A stretch of DNA of 64,000 bases from Mycolicibacterium crocinum. GTDB taxonomy: Bacteria; Actinomycetota; Actinomycetes; Mycobacteriales; Mycobacteriaceae. A program made the position numbers and the translations under genes. The notes under the pieces are model-generated. The model did not search any database. It was not told the origin of the DNA and saw only the letters and a list, made by a program, of their open reading frames with translations. This document shows positions 26,685 through 34,861 of this stretch, in pieces; position 1 is the stretch's first letter, and every line of letters begins with the position of its first letter. The stretch covers positions 4,464,001-4,528,000 of the forward strand of contig NZ_CP092362.2 in NCBI RefSeq assembly GCF_022370635.2, given 5' to 3'.

Positions 26685-28028
26685 GTGGCATTTTTCAAGA
26701 AGCCGGATGTCGGCAGCTGGACTGAGAACTGGCCGGAACTCGGCACCGCTCCGGTCAACTACGAGGACTCGATTGATCCCGAGCACTGGAAGTTGGAGCA
26801 GCAGGCCATCTTCCGCAAGACCTGGCTGCAGATGGGCCGCGTGGAGCTGATCCCCAAGAAGGGCAGCTACATCACCCGCGAGCTTCCGTCGGTCGGCCCG
26901 GGCACGTCGATCATCATCGTCAACGACGGGGAGCAGGTCCGCGCCTTCTACAACCTGTGCCGCCATCGCGGCAACAAGCTGGTGTGGAATGACTACCCGG
27001 GCGAAGAGGTTTCGGGCAGCTGCCGTCAGTTCGTGTGCAAGTACCACGCCTGGCGCTACGACCTCCAGGGCAACCTGACCTTCATTCAGCAGGAGCAGGA
27101 GTTCTTCGACGTCGATAAGGCCGACTACCCGCTCAAGCCGGTCCGCTGCGAGGTGTGGGAAGGCTTCATCTTCGTCAACTTCGATGACAACGCGGTCTCG
27201 CTCGAGGAGTACCTCGGCGAGTTCGGCCAGGGCCTGAAGGGTTACCCCTTCCATGAGATGACCGAGCACTACAGCTACCGCGCCACGGTCAACTCGAACT
27301 GGAAGCTGTTCATCGACGCGTTCGTCGAGTTCTACCACGCGCCGATCCTTCACATGAAGCAGGCGGAGAAGGAAGAAGCCGAGAAGCTCGCCAAGTTCGG
27401 CTTCGAGGCGCTGCACTACGACATCAAGGGCGATCATTCGATGATCTCGTCCTGGGGCGGCATGAGTCCGCCGAAGGACCTGAAGATGGTTAAGCCGATC
27501 GAGCGGATCCTGCACAGCGGTCTGTTCGGGCCGTGGGACCGCCCGGACATCAAGGGCATCCTGCCCGACGAGCTGCCGCCCGCGATCAACCCGGGCCGGC
27601 ACGCGACGTGGGGCCAGGACTCGTTCGAGTTCTTCCCGAACTTCACGCTCCTGTTCTGGGCGCCGGGCTGGTACCTGACCTACAACTACTGGCCGACCGG
27701 AGTCGACTCGCACATCTTCGAGGCCGACCTGTACTTCGTGCCGCCGAAGAACCTGCGTGAGCGGCTCTCCCAGGAGTTGGCTGCGGTGACGTTCAAGGAG
27801 TACGCGTTCCAGGACGCCAACACCCTCGAAGCCACGCAGACGCAGATCGGCACCCGTGCCGTGCTCGACTTCCCGCTGTGTGACCAGGAAATCCTGTTGC
27901 GCCACCTGCACCACACCGCCCACAAGTACGTCGACCGGTACAAAGAATCATTGGCCAACGGAAACGGGAACGGCTCAGCTGCCGCTCTGGGCACGAAGGC
28001 TGAAGAAAAGGACCCAGCAAATGTCTAA
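26685..28028 (+). CDS. Rieske ring-hydroxylating oxygenase, catalytic subunit
   Basis: This 447-residue protein uses GTG 26685, 4 bp after the previous stop. The Rieske domain has C92-x-H94 and C118-x2-H121 around a [2Fe-2S] centre. The catalytic domain has NWKLFIDAFVEFYHAPILH, with D211, H218 and H223 as the likely bridging Asp and iron ligands. The C-terminus ends in a Gly/Asn-rich flexible tail. It would use O2 to hydroxylate a ring or unactivated carbon. A ferredoxin at 39940 and the small Rieske protein at 9357 are candidate donors; no reductase is adjacent. Confidence 0.92.
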   Translation: MAFFKKPDVGSWTENWPELGTAPVNYEDSIDPEHWKLEQQAIFRKTWLQMGRVELIPKKGSYITRELPSVGPGTSIIIVNDGEQVRAFYNLCRHRGNKLVWNDYPGEEVSGSCRQFVCKYHAWRYDLQGNLTFIQQEQEFFDVDKADYPLKPVRCEVWEGFIFVNFDDNAVSLEEYLGEFGQGLKGYPFHEMTEHYSYRATVNSNWKLFIDAFVEFYHAPILHMKQAEKEEAEKLAKFGFEALHYDIKGDHSMISSWGGMSPPKDLKMVKPIERILHSGLFGPWDRPDIKGILPDELPPAINPGRHATWGQDSFEFFPNFTLLFWAPGWYLTYNYWPTGVDSHIFEADLYFVPPKNLRERLSQELAAVTFKEYAFQDANTLEATQTQIGTRAVLDFPLCDQEILLRHLHHTAHKYVDRYKESLANGNGNGSAAALGTKAEEKDPANV

Positions 28029-28350
28029 GCTGCCAGAAGAATTCGCCGACCTGGAGCGCTTCAGCGACTGGTGCCTTCCGACGGAGGAAGAGCGTTACCA
28101 GAAGCGCCTCAACTCCTCGATGGAAGAGATGCAGGAGCTCTACGACGCCGGCATGGCGCGGCTGGAAGACATCATGGTCTACGTCGACGCGCGCTTTCCG
28201 CTCAAGAGCATGCCGGAAGACGCCAAAGCTCTGGTACATCTAGGACAGTCGATCGTTCAGGTCAGCTTCCCGGTCGAGGTGTGGAAGCAGCCCCGCGTGC
28301 TCGACAGCGGTGCCGCCTATATCAATCTGATCAAGGAGCCGGTGGTCTGA
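28021..28350 (+). CDS. Small conserved protein coupled to the Rieske oxygenase
   Basis: This 109-residue protein has its ATG 28021 inside the Rieske gene end (8-bp overlap), so the two are co-translated. It is acidic and helical (SDWCLPTEEERYQKRLNSSM...), with no signal peptide, and ends GAAYINLIKEPVV. I do not recognise it; it is not homologous to the usual cone-shaped beta subunit of aromatic dioxygenases. Tight coupling suggests a partner or assembly subunit of the oxygenase. Confidence 0.75.
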   Translation: MSKLPEEFADLERFSDWCLPTEEERYQKRLNSSMEEMQELYDAGMARLEDIMVYVDARFPLKSMPEDAKALVHLGQSIVQVSFPVEVWKQPRVLDSGAAYINLIKEPVV

Positions 28351-28352
28351 GC

Positions 28353-29570
28353 GTGCTGACCCTGAAGGCTGCCGGGTACGTCGACGTCGACGCGGGCGAG
28401 ATCGTCCGCCCCGGCATCGTGAAGGTCGACGGCGACCGGATCGTTTCTGTCGGAGGCACCCCCGAGGGAGAGATCGTCGATCTCGGGGATGCCATCCTGC
28501 TGCCGGGTCTGATGGACATGGAGGTCAACCTCCTCATGGGTGGCCGGGGTGAGAACCCCGGCCTTTCCCAGGTTCAGGACGACCCGCCCACCCGGGTGTT
28601 GCGTGCGGTCGGCAACGCCCGCCGCACGCTGCGGGCGGGGTTCACCACGGTGCGCAACCTCGGTCTGTTCGTCAAGACCGGCGGCTACCTGCTCGACGTC
28701 GCACTGGGCAAGGCCATCGACGCGGGCTGGATCGAGGGTCCGCGTATCGTGCCTGCCGGACATGCCATCACCCCGACCGGCGGGCATTTGGATCCCACGA
28801 TGTTCGCGGCGTTCATGCCCGGTGTGCTCGAGCTGACCATCGAGGAGGGCATCGCCAACGGGGTCGACGAGATCCGCAAGGCAGTGCGCTATCAGATCAA
28901 GCACGGCGCCCAGCTGATCAAGGTGTGCTGCTCGGGCGGCGTAATGTCGCTGACGGGTGAGGCTGGCGCACAACACTATTCGGACGAAGAGCTGCGTGTG
29001 ATCGTCGACGAGGCGCACCGGCGCGGATTGCGTGTCGCCGCACACACCCACGGCGCCGAGGCCGTCAAGCATGCGGTGGCATGCGGTATCGACTGCATCG
29101 AGCACGGCTTCCTGATGGACGACGAGGCAATCCAGATGTTGGTCGACAACGACCGGTTCCTGGTGACCACTCGTCGGCTGGCGCAGGCGATGGACGTCTC
29201 GCATGCACCGAAGGTGCTGCAGGACAAGGCCGCCGAGATGTTCCCGAAGGCGGAGACCTCGATCAAGGCGGCCTACGAGGCCGGGGTGAAGATCGCCGTC
29301 GGCACCGACGCCCCCGCCATCCCGCACGGCAAGAACGCCGACGAGCTGGTGACCCTGGTGGAATGGGGAATGCCGCCGGCCGCGGTGCTGCGGGCGGCCA
29401 CCGTGGTCGGCGCCGACCTGATCAACGCGACCGACCGGGGCCGGATCGCCGAGGGGTTACTTGCCGATATCATTGCCGTGCCTGGTGATCCGTTGTCCGA
29501 CATCACCGTTACCCAGAACGTCAGCTTCGTCATGAAGGGCGGGAAAGTCTATGTCAACAAAGCGGACTGA
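28353..29570 (+). CDS. Amidohydrolase (imidazolonepropionase/prolidase-like), HxH motif replaced
   Basis: This 405-residue protein has GTG 28353, two bases after the previous stop. It is an amidohydrolase with a beta-sandwich N-terminus (KVDGDRIVSVGG), the (beta/alpha)8 barrel, and a typical GLLADIIAVPGDPL end. The first-strand metal motif, normally D-x-H-x-H, reads MDMEVNL with Glu57 and Asn59 in place of both His. Other ligands remain: Lys in IKVCCSGG, His in AAHTHG and IEHG, and Asp in VGTDAP. It may have an altered metal site or a different reaction. It lies between the Rieske pair and an NTF2-like protein. Confidence 0.85.
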   Translation: MLTLKAAGYVDVDAGEIVRPGIVKVDGDRIVSVGGTPEGEIVDLGDAILLPGLMDMEVNLLMGGRGENPGLSQVQDDPPTRVLRAVGNARRTLRAGFTTVRNLGLFVKTGGYLLDVALGKAIDAGWIEGPRIVPAGHAITPTGGHLDPTMFAAFMPGVLELTIEEGIANGVDEIRKAVRYQIKHGAQLIKVCCSGGVMSLTGEAGAQHYSDEELRVIVDEAHRRGLRVAAHTHGAEAVKHAVACGIDCIEHGFLMDDEAIQMLVDNDRFLVTTRRLAQAMDVSHAPKVLQDKAAEMFPKAETSIKAAYEAGVKIAVGTDAPAIPHGKNADELVTLVEWGMPPAAVLRAATVVGADLINATDRGRIAEGLLADIIAVPGDPLSDITVTQNVSFVMKGGKVYVNKAD

Positions 29571-29985
29571 CGACATCGTCGAGATCCAGCAGCTGCTCGC
29601 CCGCTACGCGGTGACCATCACTCAGCTGGATGTCGAGAACCTGGTCAAGGTCTTCACCGAGGACGGCACCTACAGCGCCTTCGGCGAAACCTATTCGCTG
29701 GGGCGGTTTCCCGAGCTCGTCGACGCCGCGCCGAAGGGGTTGTTCATGACCGGCGAGTCGCTGGTCGAGTTCGACGAAAACGACCCCGACAAGGCCACCG
29801 GCACCCAGCCGCTGTGCTTCATCGAGCACTCCGCGCACGACATGCGCATCGGCTACTACCGGGACACCTACCTGCGGACCGATAAGGGCTGGCGGCTCAA
29901 CACCCGGGCCATGACCTTCATCCGGCGCACCGGTGTGCACGATTCGGGCCGTCCGCACGCGATCGGCCGGCCGGCCGGCGGATGA
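29551..29985 (+). CDS. NTF2/SnoaL-like protein
   Basis: This 144-residue SnoaL-like cone-fold protein overlaps the amidohydrolase by 20 bp and the next gene by 4 bp. It has the family start DIVEIQQLLARYAVTITQLDVENLVKVFTEDGTY and the end GWRLNTRAMTFIRR. Members act as isomerases, cyclases, dehydratases or small subunits of ring-hydroxylating oxygenases. Its position near the Rieske oxygenase allows either a beta-subunit-like or an independent isomerase role; I cannot choose. Confidence 0.82.
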   Translation: MSTKRTDDIVEIQQLLARYAVTITQLDVENLVKVFTEDGTYSAFGETYSLGRFPELVDAAPKGLFMTGESLVEFDENDPDKATGTQPLCFIEHSAHDMRIGYYRDTYLRTDKGWRLNTRAMTFIRRTGVHDSGRPHAIGRPAGG

Positions 29986-31106
29986 CCACGGTGGCCGAAT
30001 CCGGCACGACGGCAGACGAATTCCGCAGAGATCTGCGTGCCTGGCTCGACGAGAACGATCTGAGCCCGGGCCCGGACCATTCGCTGGACGCGCACATCCA
30101 GCAGATGAGCCGCGTGCGTCGCGCCCTTTACGATGCCGGATGGATGCGGTACGGCTGGCCCGAAGAGGTCGGCGGCCTGGGCGGCTCGGTGATCATGCGG
30201 ATGATCGTCGCCGAGGAGGTGCTCGGCCGTAACATCGCCGAGCCGGGCCCGTACTCGATGATGGAAGTCCTTGTGCCGACCATGATCTCGTACGCCCGCC
30301 CGGAGCTCGCCGCCGAGATGGTGCCGCGCTATCTGCGTGGCGAAGAGCACTGGTGCCAGGGCTTCTCCGAGCCCGGCTCGGGCAGTGACCTGGCGTCGTT
30401 GAGCACCAAGGCCACCCAGCGCGGCGACGATTGGGTGATCAACGGCCAGAAGGTGTGGACCAGCTTCGCCCAGTTCTCCAAGCGCTGCGTGCTACTCACC
30501 CGCACCGGAACGCCGGACACACCCAAGCACGAGGGCATCACCGCGTTCTTCATCGACATGGATTCGCCCGGGATAACCGTGCGGCCGCTGCACACCATGC
30601 ACGGCGTCGACGAATTCTGCGAGGTGTACTTCGACGACGTGGTGGTGCCCGCCGAGCGCATGCTCGGCAATCCCGGCGACGGCTGGCGGCTGGCCAACGA
30701 CCTGCTGCCGTTCGAGCGTTCGACGTGCTTCTGGCAGCGGATCTCCTACCTGTTCACCCGGCTCGACCGGCTGATCGCCGACGAGACCGATGCGGGCGAC
30801 GCCGAGCTCGGCGCGGCTTTCCTCGCCCTGCACACCGTGCGCTGCCGGTCAGCGGGCACCCAGCACCGCTTCGCCGAAGGCGCCAAGCTGGGCCCGGAGA
30901 CATCGATCGACAAGGTGCTGCTGGCCAGCGCCGAGCAGCGCCTCTACGACACGGCCCGCGATGTGGTGCCGGGCGTGCTCGAACTCGATGAGACGCCCTG
31001 GCGTTCGGAGTTTCTGTATTCGCGCTCGGCCACCATCTACGGCGGCACCGCGGAGATCCAGCGCAACATCATCGCCCGTCGGCTCCTTGACCTCGGGAAG
31101 GAGTGA
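29982..31106 (+). CDS. Acyl-CoA dehydrogenase, large subunit of a pair
   Basis: This 374-residue dehydrogenase has GWPEEVGGLGG, FSEPGSGSDLAS, and the C-terminal YGGTAEIQRNI. Catalytic Glu is probably in LLPFERSTC (about 243), because the MCAD-type position is Gly. It is co-translated with the NTF2-like gene (ATGA). The next gene, 3 bp on, is a shorter dehydrogenase-fold protein, so together they make a heteromeric pair like ChsE/FadE complexes of sterol degradation. The predicted reaction is alpha,beta-dehydrogenation of a large or cyclic acyl-CoA. Confidence 0.88.
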   Translation: MTTVAESGTTADEFRRDLRAWLDENDLSPGPDHSLDAHIQQMSRVRRALYDAGWMRYGWPEEVGGLGGSVIMRMIVAEEVLGRNIAEPGPYSMMEVLVPTMISYARPELAAEMVPRYLRGEEHWCQGFSEPGSGSDLASLSTKATQRGDDWVINGQKVWTSFAQFSKRCVLLTRTGTPDTPKHEGITAFFIDMDSPGITVRPLHTMHGVDEFCEVYFDDVVVPAERMLGNPGDGWRLANDLLPFERSTCFWQRISYLFTRLDRLIADETDAGDAELGAAFLALHTVRCRSAGTQHRFAEGAKLGPETSIDKVLLASAEQRLYDTARDVVPGVLELDETPWRSEFLYSRSATIYGGTAEIQRNIIARRLLDLGKE

Positions 31107-31109
31107 GAC

Positions 31110-31901
31110 GTGGAAGACGGCGAACTGGGAATGCTGGCCGACACGCTCGAGAAGTCGATGAGCGCGGCCGCGGCGGCCGGCTCTCCTAATGTCGAGGACG
31201 TCCTGAGTGATCTCGGGTGGCTGGAGATGCTGGATGAGATTCCGGACGAGGCAACGGGTTTGGTGTTCCGCCTGCTGGGTGAGACTGGTACGCACGCCGG
31301 GGTGATCAATGACGTGGTGCTCGCCGCGGCAGGCAGTCAACCCGGCGGCACGATCGCGCTGCCGTACACCGGCGGCCGCTGGGTGACCTGGGAGCGCACC
31401 GACGGCGTGCATTCGGCGATGGATCCCGAACTTCCCGTCCACGCCACCGACGCCGGGACCGACGTTCCGCTGGCCAAGGGCCGACTCGCGCTCGCCTGGT
31501 GGCTGGTGGGGTCGGCGCGCGCGATGCTGGCGCTGGCGCGCCAGCACGCCGTGGACCGTGTTCAGTTCGGCCGGCCGATCGGGTCGTTCCAGGCCGTGCG
31601 CCACCGGCTCGCCGAGACGCTCGTCGCCATCGAGGGCGCGGAAGCCACTCTGCTGATGGCTACCGACGACTTCGGGTGTCTGCTGGGCAAAGCGGCCGCC
31701 GGCCAGGCTGCGCTCACCGCCGCCAAGCACTGTCAGCAGGTGCTCGGCGGTATCGGCTTCACCGATGAGCATGACCTGCACCGGCACGTGAAGCGCGTTT
31801 TCGTGCTGGACGGGCTGCTCGGATCGGCGCGCGATCTGACCCGCGAAGCGGGTGCCACCATCCGGTCGCTGGGGCATGCGCCCCGGCTGGGAAACCTGTG
31901 A
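31110..31901 (+). CDS. Acyl-CoA dehydrogenase, short small subunit
   Basis: This 263-residue protein has GTG 31110 with AGGAG six bases upstream. It keeps the C-terminal FAD-contact motif VQFGRPIGSFQAVRH and the GGIGFTDEHDLHRHVKR end. It is about 70 residues shorter than the small subunit at 5867 (330 residues), with part of the N-terminal helical domain and the middle sheet reduced. There is no catalytic Glu. It is probably the partner of the 29982 protein. The shortness is genuine: start and stop are clean and there is no frameshift sign. Confidence 0.8.
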   Translation: MEDGELGMLADTLEKSMSAAAAAGSPNVEDVLSDLGWLEMLDEIPDEATGLVFRLLGETGTHAGVINDVVLAAAGSQPGGTIALPYTGGRWVTWERTDGVHSAMDPELPVHATDAGTDVPLAKGRLALAWWLVGSARAMLALARQHAVDRVQFGRPIGSFQAVRHRLAETLVAIEGAEATLLMATDDFGCLLGKAAAGQAALTAAKHCQQVLGGIGFTDEHDLHRHVKRVFVLDGLLGSARDLTREAGATIRSLGHAPRLGNL

Positions 31902-31975
31902 CGAACGCCATGGCGGCGAATGCGCTGGTCACCCTTTACACTGTGCGGAACAAAAATTTTGGTTCGTATTGAATT

Positions 31976-31990
31976 GAGAACATAATTCTC
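31976..31990. promoter_or_regulatory. Island palindrome, first of two copies before TetR gene
   Basis: GAGAAC ata ATTCTC matches the consensus in all arm positions. It lies 70 bp upstream of the TetR start at 32061. Confidence 0.75.
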
Positions 31991-31996
31991 GTCGCT

Positions 31997-32011
31997 GAGA
32001 GTAGTACTCTC
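31997..32011. promoter_or_regulatory. Island palindrome, second copy before TetR gene
   Basis: GAGAGT agt ACTCTC is a perfect palindrome starting 21 bp after the first copy. That is two helical turns, so both copies face the same side of the DNA. Confidence 0.7.
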
Positions 32012-32060
32012 TTACCGTGAGCAACATCGGAAACCGCATCCGCTCGTCTCGAGCCCGGCA

Positions 32061-32717
32061 GTGAACAGCCCGAGCGAGGAACCTGCCTGGAAGCAGCGCG
32101 CCGTCGAGCGGTCCATTCGGACCGCCAAGGTGCGCGCCGGGCAGCGCGTGCAGCGATTCCTGGATGCCGCACAGGCCATCATCACCGAGAAGGGCAGCAC
32201 CGACTTCACCGTGCAGGAGGTCGTCGACCGCTCCCGCCAGTCGTTGCGCAGCTTCTACCTGCAGTTCGACGGTAAGCACGAGCTGCTGCTCGCGCTGTTC
32301 GAGGATGCCCTGAGCCGGGCCGCCGATCAGATCCGCGCGGCGACGTCGGCGCAGGACGACCCGCTGGACCGCCTCAAGGTGGCCGTCACCCTGCTCTTCG
32401 AACTGTCCCGGCCGGACCCGACCGCCCGGCGGCCACTGTTCACCGACTTTGCCCCGCAACTGCTGATCTCGCACCCCAACGAGGTCAAGGTGGCTCACGC
32501 ACCGCTGGTGGCGCTATTCGCCGAACTGATGATCGAGGCTGCGGAGGCGGGCGAACTGCGGGAAGATGCCAACCCGCGCCGGATCGCGGCGATGACCATG
32601 CAAACCATCATGTTCATCGCCCAGTCCAGCTCGGTGGAGGACGAGGAGAACGTCCACACACCGATCAGCGGCGACGAGGTGTGGACCTTCTGCTCTCAGG
32701 GCTTCGCCCGCAAGTAA
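32061..32717 (+). CDS. TetR family regulator, likely controlling the island
   Basis: This 218-residue TetR protein has a basic N-terminal extension, then a helix-turn-helix at about 47-66 (DFTVQEVVDRSRQSLRSFYL), and a helical ligand domain. The start is GTG 32061; no good ribosome site is visible, so the exact start is open. Two copies of the GAGAAY-N3-RTTCTC palindrome stand upstream at 21-bp spacing. The same element is found at most divergent promoters of the 6.9-47 kb island. It is therefore the best candidate for the regulator. Its ligand is probably a pathway CoA ester. Confidence 0.85.
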   Translation: MNSPSEEPAWKQRAVERSIRTAKVRAGQRVQRFLDAAQAIITEKGSTDFTVQEVVDRSRQSLRSFYLQFDGKHELLLALFEDALSRAADQIRAATSAQDDPLDRLKVAVTLLFELSRPDPTARRPLFTDFAPQLLISHPNEVKVAHAPLVALFAELMIEAAEAGELREDANPRRIAAMTMQTIMFIAQSSSVEDEENVHTPISGDEVWTFCSQGFARK

Positions 32718-32720
32718 GCG

Positions 32721-33611
32721 TTACGGCTCGGCCGACGAAACTCGTTGTGCGATAAGCGCTTCCGCAGCACTGTACGGATCGCGGCTGCCGTCGGCGACCG
32801 CCTGTGCCAACGCGTCGAGATCGGGATGCCGGTGCAGCCGGCTCTGCGCCAGTGACAACACTTGCGCACGGGCCCGTGCGGCGCGCCGCTCCGGGGTGTC
32901 GGCCCGCCGATGGGCCTCGATCGCCTCGACCAGCTCCCCCACCCCCTCGGCCTTGGCGGCGACCAGCGTCAGCACCGGAACGTGCGTCTCGAACTTCAGG
33001 TCGCGCACGGTCTGCGCGGCGCCCTCTCGGTCGGCCTTGTTCACCACCACCAGGTCGGCGACCTCGAGCAGGCCGGCCTTCGCGGCCTGGACGGCGTCAC
33101 CGGCGCCGGGGTTGAGGATCACGATCGTCGGGTCGGCAACCGCGGCGATCTCGATCTCCGACTGCCCGACGCCGACGCTCTCCAGCAGGACGACGTCATA
33201 GCCCAGCGCACCGAGCAGGCGGATCGCGGCGGGTACGGCGGCGGCCAGGCCGCCAAGATGCCCGCGGGTGGCCACCGACCGGATCAACACGTCGGGGTCG
33301 TTGATGTGCTGGGCCATCCTGATCCGGTCACCGAGCAGCGCGCCGCCGCTGTAGGGCGACGACGGATCGACGGCCACCACGGCGACACGTTGCGCGCGTT
33401 CGCGATACGCCGCAGCCAGCACCGCGATCGTCGTCGACTTGCCGGCTCCGGGCGGCCCGGTGATACCGACCACCGGGACAGCGGTGCGACCGACCTCGGC
33501 CAGTACCTCGTCGCGGCGGTCACTTTCGACCAGGCTCAGCAGACGCCCGACCGCACGGGTGTTCCCGCCGCGGGCCGCGGTGATCAGCTCGGCGACGTCC
33601 ATGGCTCGCAA
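32721..33611 (-). CDS. meaB: MeaB/ArgK-type GTPase chaperone of a B12 mutase
   Basis: This 296-residue G3E P-loop GTPase has Walker A GPPGAGKST (about 52-60), the switch DPSSPYSGGALLGDRIRM, the ESVGVGQSE Walker B segment and NKAD for guanine. MeaB proteins load cobalamin into and protect adenosylcobalamin mutases. The mutase subunits encoded at 42194 and 42627 are its likely clients, although they lie about 9 kb away. It is in an operon with the thiolase at 33619. It is shorter than chromosomal MeaB proteins of about 330 residues. It is convergent with the TetR gene. Confidence 0.9.
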   Translation of the reverse strand: MRAMDVAELITAARGGNTRAVGRLLSLVESDRRDEVLAEVGRTAVPVVGITGPPGAGKSTTIAVLAAAYRERAQRVAVVAVDPSSPYSGGALLGDRIRMAQHINDPDVLIRSVATRGHLGGLAAAVPAAIRLLGALGYDVVLLESVGVGQSEIEIAAVADPTIVILNPGAGDAVQAAKAGLLEVADLVVVNKADREGAAQTVRDLKFETHVPVLTLVAAKAEGVGELVEAIEAHRRADTPERRAARARAQVLSLAQSRLHRHPDLDALAQAVADGSRDPYSAAEALIAQRVSSAEP

Positions 33612-33618
33612 CGCTAGC

Positions 33619-34770
33619 TCAGTAACCGCCGACCTCTATCACCGTCGCCGAGCCCATCCCGCCGCCGGCGCACATCGCGGCGACCGCGATCCCGCCGCCG
33701 CGACGGCGCAGCTCGTGGGTCAGCGTCACCAGCATCCGCGCGCCGGTGGCCGCCACCGGATGCCCGAGCGAACACCCACTGCCGCTGACATTGACCCGCT
33801 CGGGGTCGATGTCGAGGAGCTTGATGGTGGCCACACACATCGCGGCGAAGGCCTCGTTGATCTCGAACAGGTCGACATCGGCCAGCGAAAGACCGGCCCG
33901 CCCAAGCGCTTTCTCGATCGCCGCCACCGGGGCCAGACCGGTCTCGGCCGGGTCGATGCCCACCGAGGCCCAGGACCGGATGACGCCGAGCGCGGGCAGG
34001 CCCAGGTCCTCGCTGGCGATCGCGAGGGCGGCCGCGGCGTCGTTGGCGCCGCAGGCATTTCCCGCGGTGATCGAAAAGCCCTCGATCTCGGGATGCAGCG
34101 GCTTGAGGCCGGCCAGCCGTTCCATGCTGGTGTCGCGGCGCGGGTGTTCGTCGGTGTCGAACAGTCCGTGCGGCGTGTCGATCGCGACGATCTCTTGCTT
34201 GAATCGGCCTTCGTCGATCGCCGCGATCGCGTTGCGGTGTGACCGCAATGCCCAGGCATCCATCTCTTCTCGCGTCACGCCCGCCTTCACCGCGGCGTTC
34301 CACCCGACCGTGATGGACATGTCCATGTTCGGCGCATCTGGGCGGTCGGGGTGGGTCGGCGGGAACCAGTCGACCATGTCCTCCCCGGCGCGGCGCTTGA
34401 ACCGCGGCGACGTCGACGCCGAGTTGACTCCGCCGGCGATCACGAGGCGGTCCATGCCGGCGCGAATGCTGGCTGCGGCGCTCTGCACGGCCGCCTGCCC
34501 CGCGGCGCAATGCCGGTTGACGGCCGCGCCGGGCACCGAGGTCAGGCCGGCCGTGATCGCGGCGTGCCGGGCGACCACCCCGCCGCCGTAGAGGCCTTCA
34601 CCGAGGATGACGTCGTCGATGTCGGCGCGGTCGACATGTTCGTCGAGCTCGGCCACCGTCGCACCCACGACGTGGTCGGCCAGCTGGTAGGCGTCGGTAT
34701 CGCGCAGCGTGCCCTTCATGGCGGTGCCGATGGGGGTGCGCAATGCGGACACGATCACGGCTTCGGGCAC
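33619..34770 (-). CDS. Thiolase (acetyl-CoA acetyltransferase family)
   Basis: This 383-residue thiolase has nucleophilic Cys88 in NRHCAAGQ, NEAFAAM, His in SLGHPVAATG, and second Cys in MCAGGGMGSATV. It splits a 3-ketoacyl-CoA. It shares its promoter region with the SDR gene at 34862, which has a perfect copy of the island palindrome. The MeaB gene follows 8 bp downstream. This pairing suggests that the thiolase product is a branched or propionyl-type CoA that passes to the B12 mutase. Confidence 0.92.
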   Translation of the reverse strand: MPEAVIVSALRTPIGTAMKGTLRDTDAYQLADHVVGATVAELDEHVDRADIDDVILGEGLYGGGVVARHAAITAGLTSVPGAAVNRHCAAGQAAVQSAAASIRAGMDRLVIAGGVNSASTSPRFKRRAGEDMVDWFPPTHPDRPDAPNMDMSITVGWNAAVKAGVTREEMDAWALRSHRNAIAAIDEGRFKQEIVAIDTPHGLFDTDEHPRRDTSMERLAGLKPLHPEIEGFSITAGNACGANDAAAALAIASEDLGLPALGVIRSWASVGIDPAETGLAPVAAIEKALGRAGLSLADVDLFEINEAFAAMCVATIKLLDIDPERVNVSGSGCSLGHPVAATGARMLVTLTHELRRRGGGIAVAAMCAGGGMGSATVIEVGGY

Positions 34771-34809
34771 AGATCTCTCCTCGTGCGATTGACCAAATTC
34801 AGTCGGTAT

Positions 34810-34824
34810 GAGAATACTATTCTC
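34810..34824. promoter_or_regulatory. Island palindrome, thiolase/SDR divergent promoter
   Basis: GAGAAT act ATTCTC is a perfect copy in the 91-bp gap between the starts 34770 and 34862. A GAGAGC half-site begins 22 bp on at 34832. Confidence 0.75.
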
Positions 34825-34861
34825 TCAAGTAGAGAGCGTCAGTTGCAAGAAGGGTAACGCT

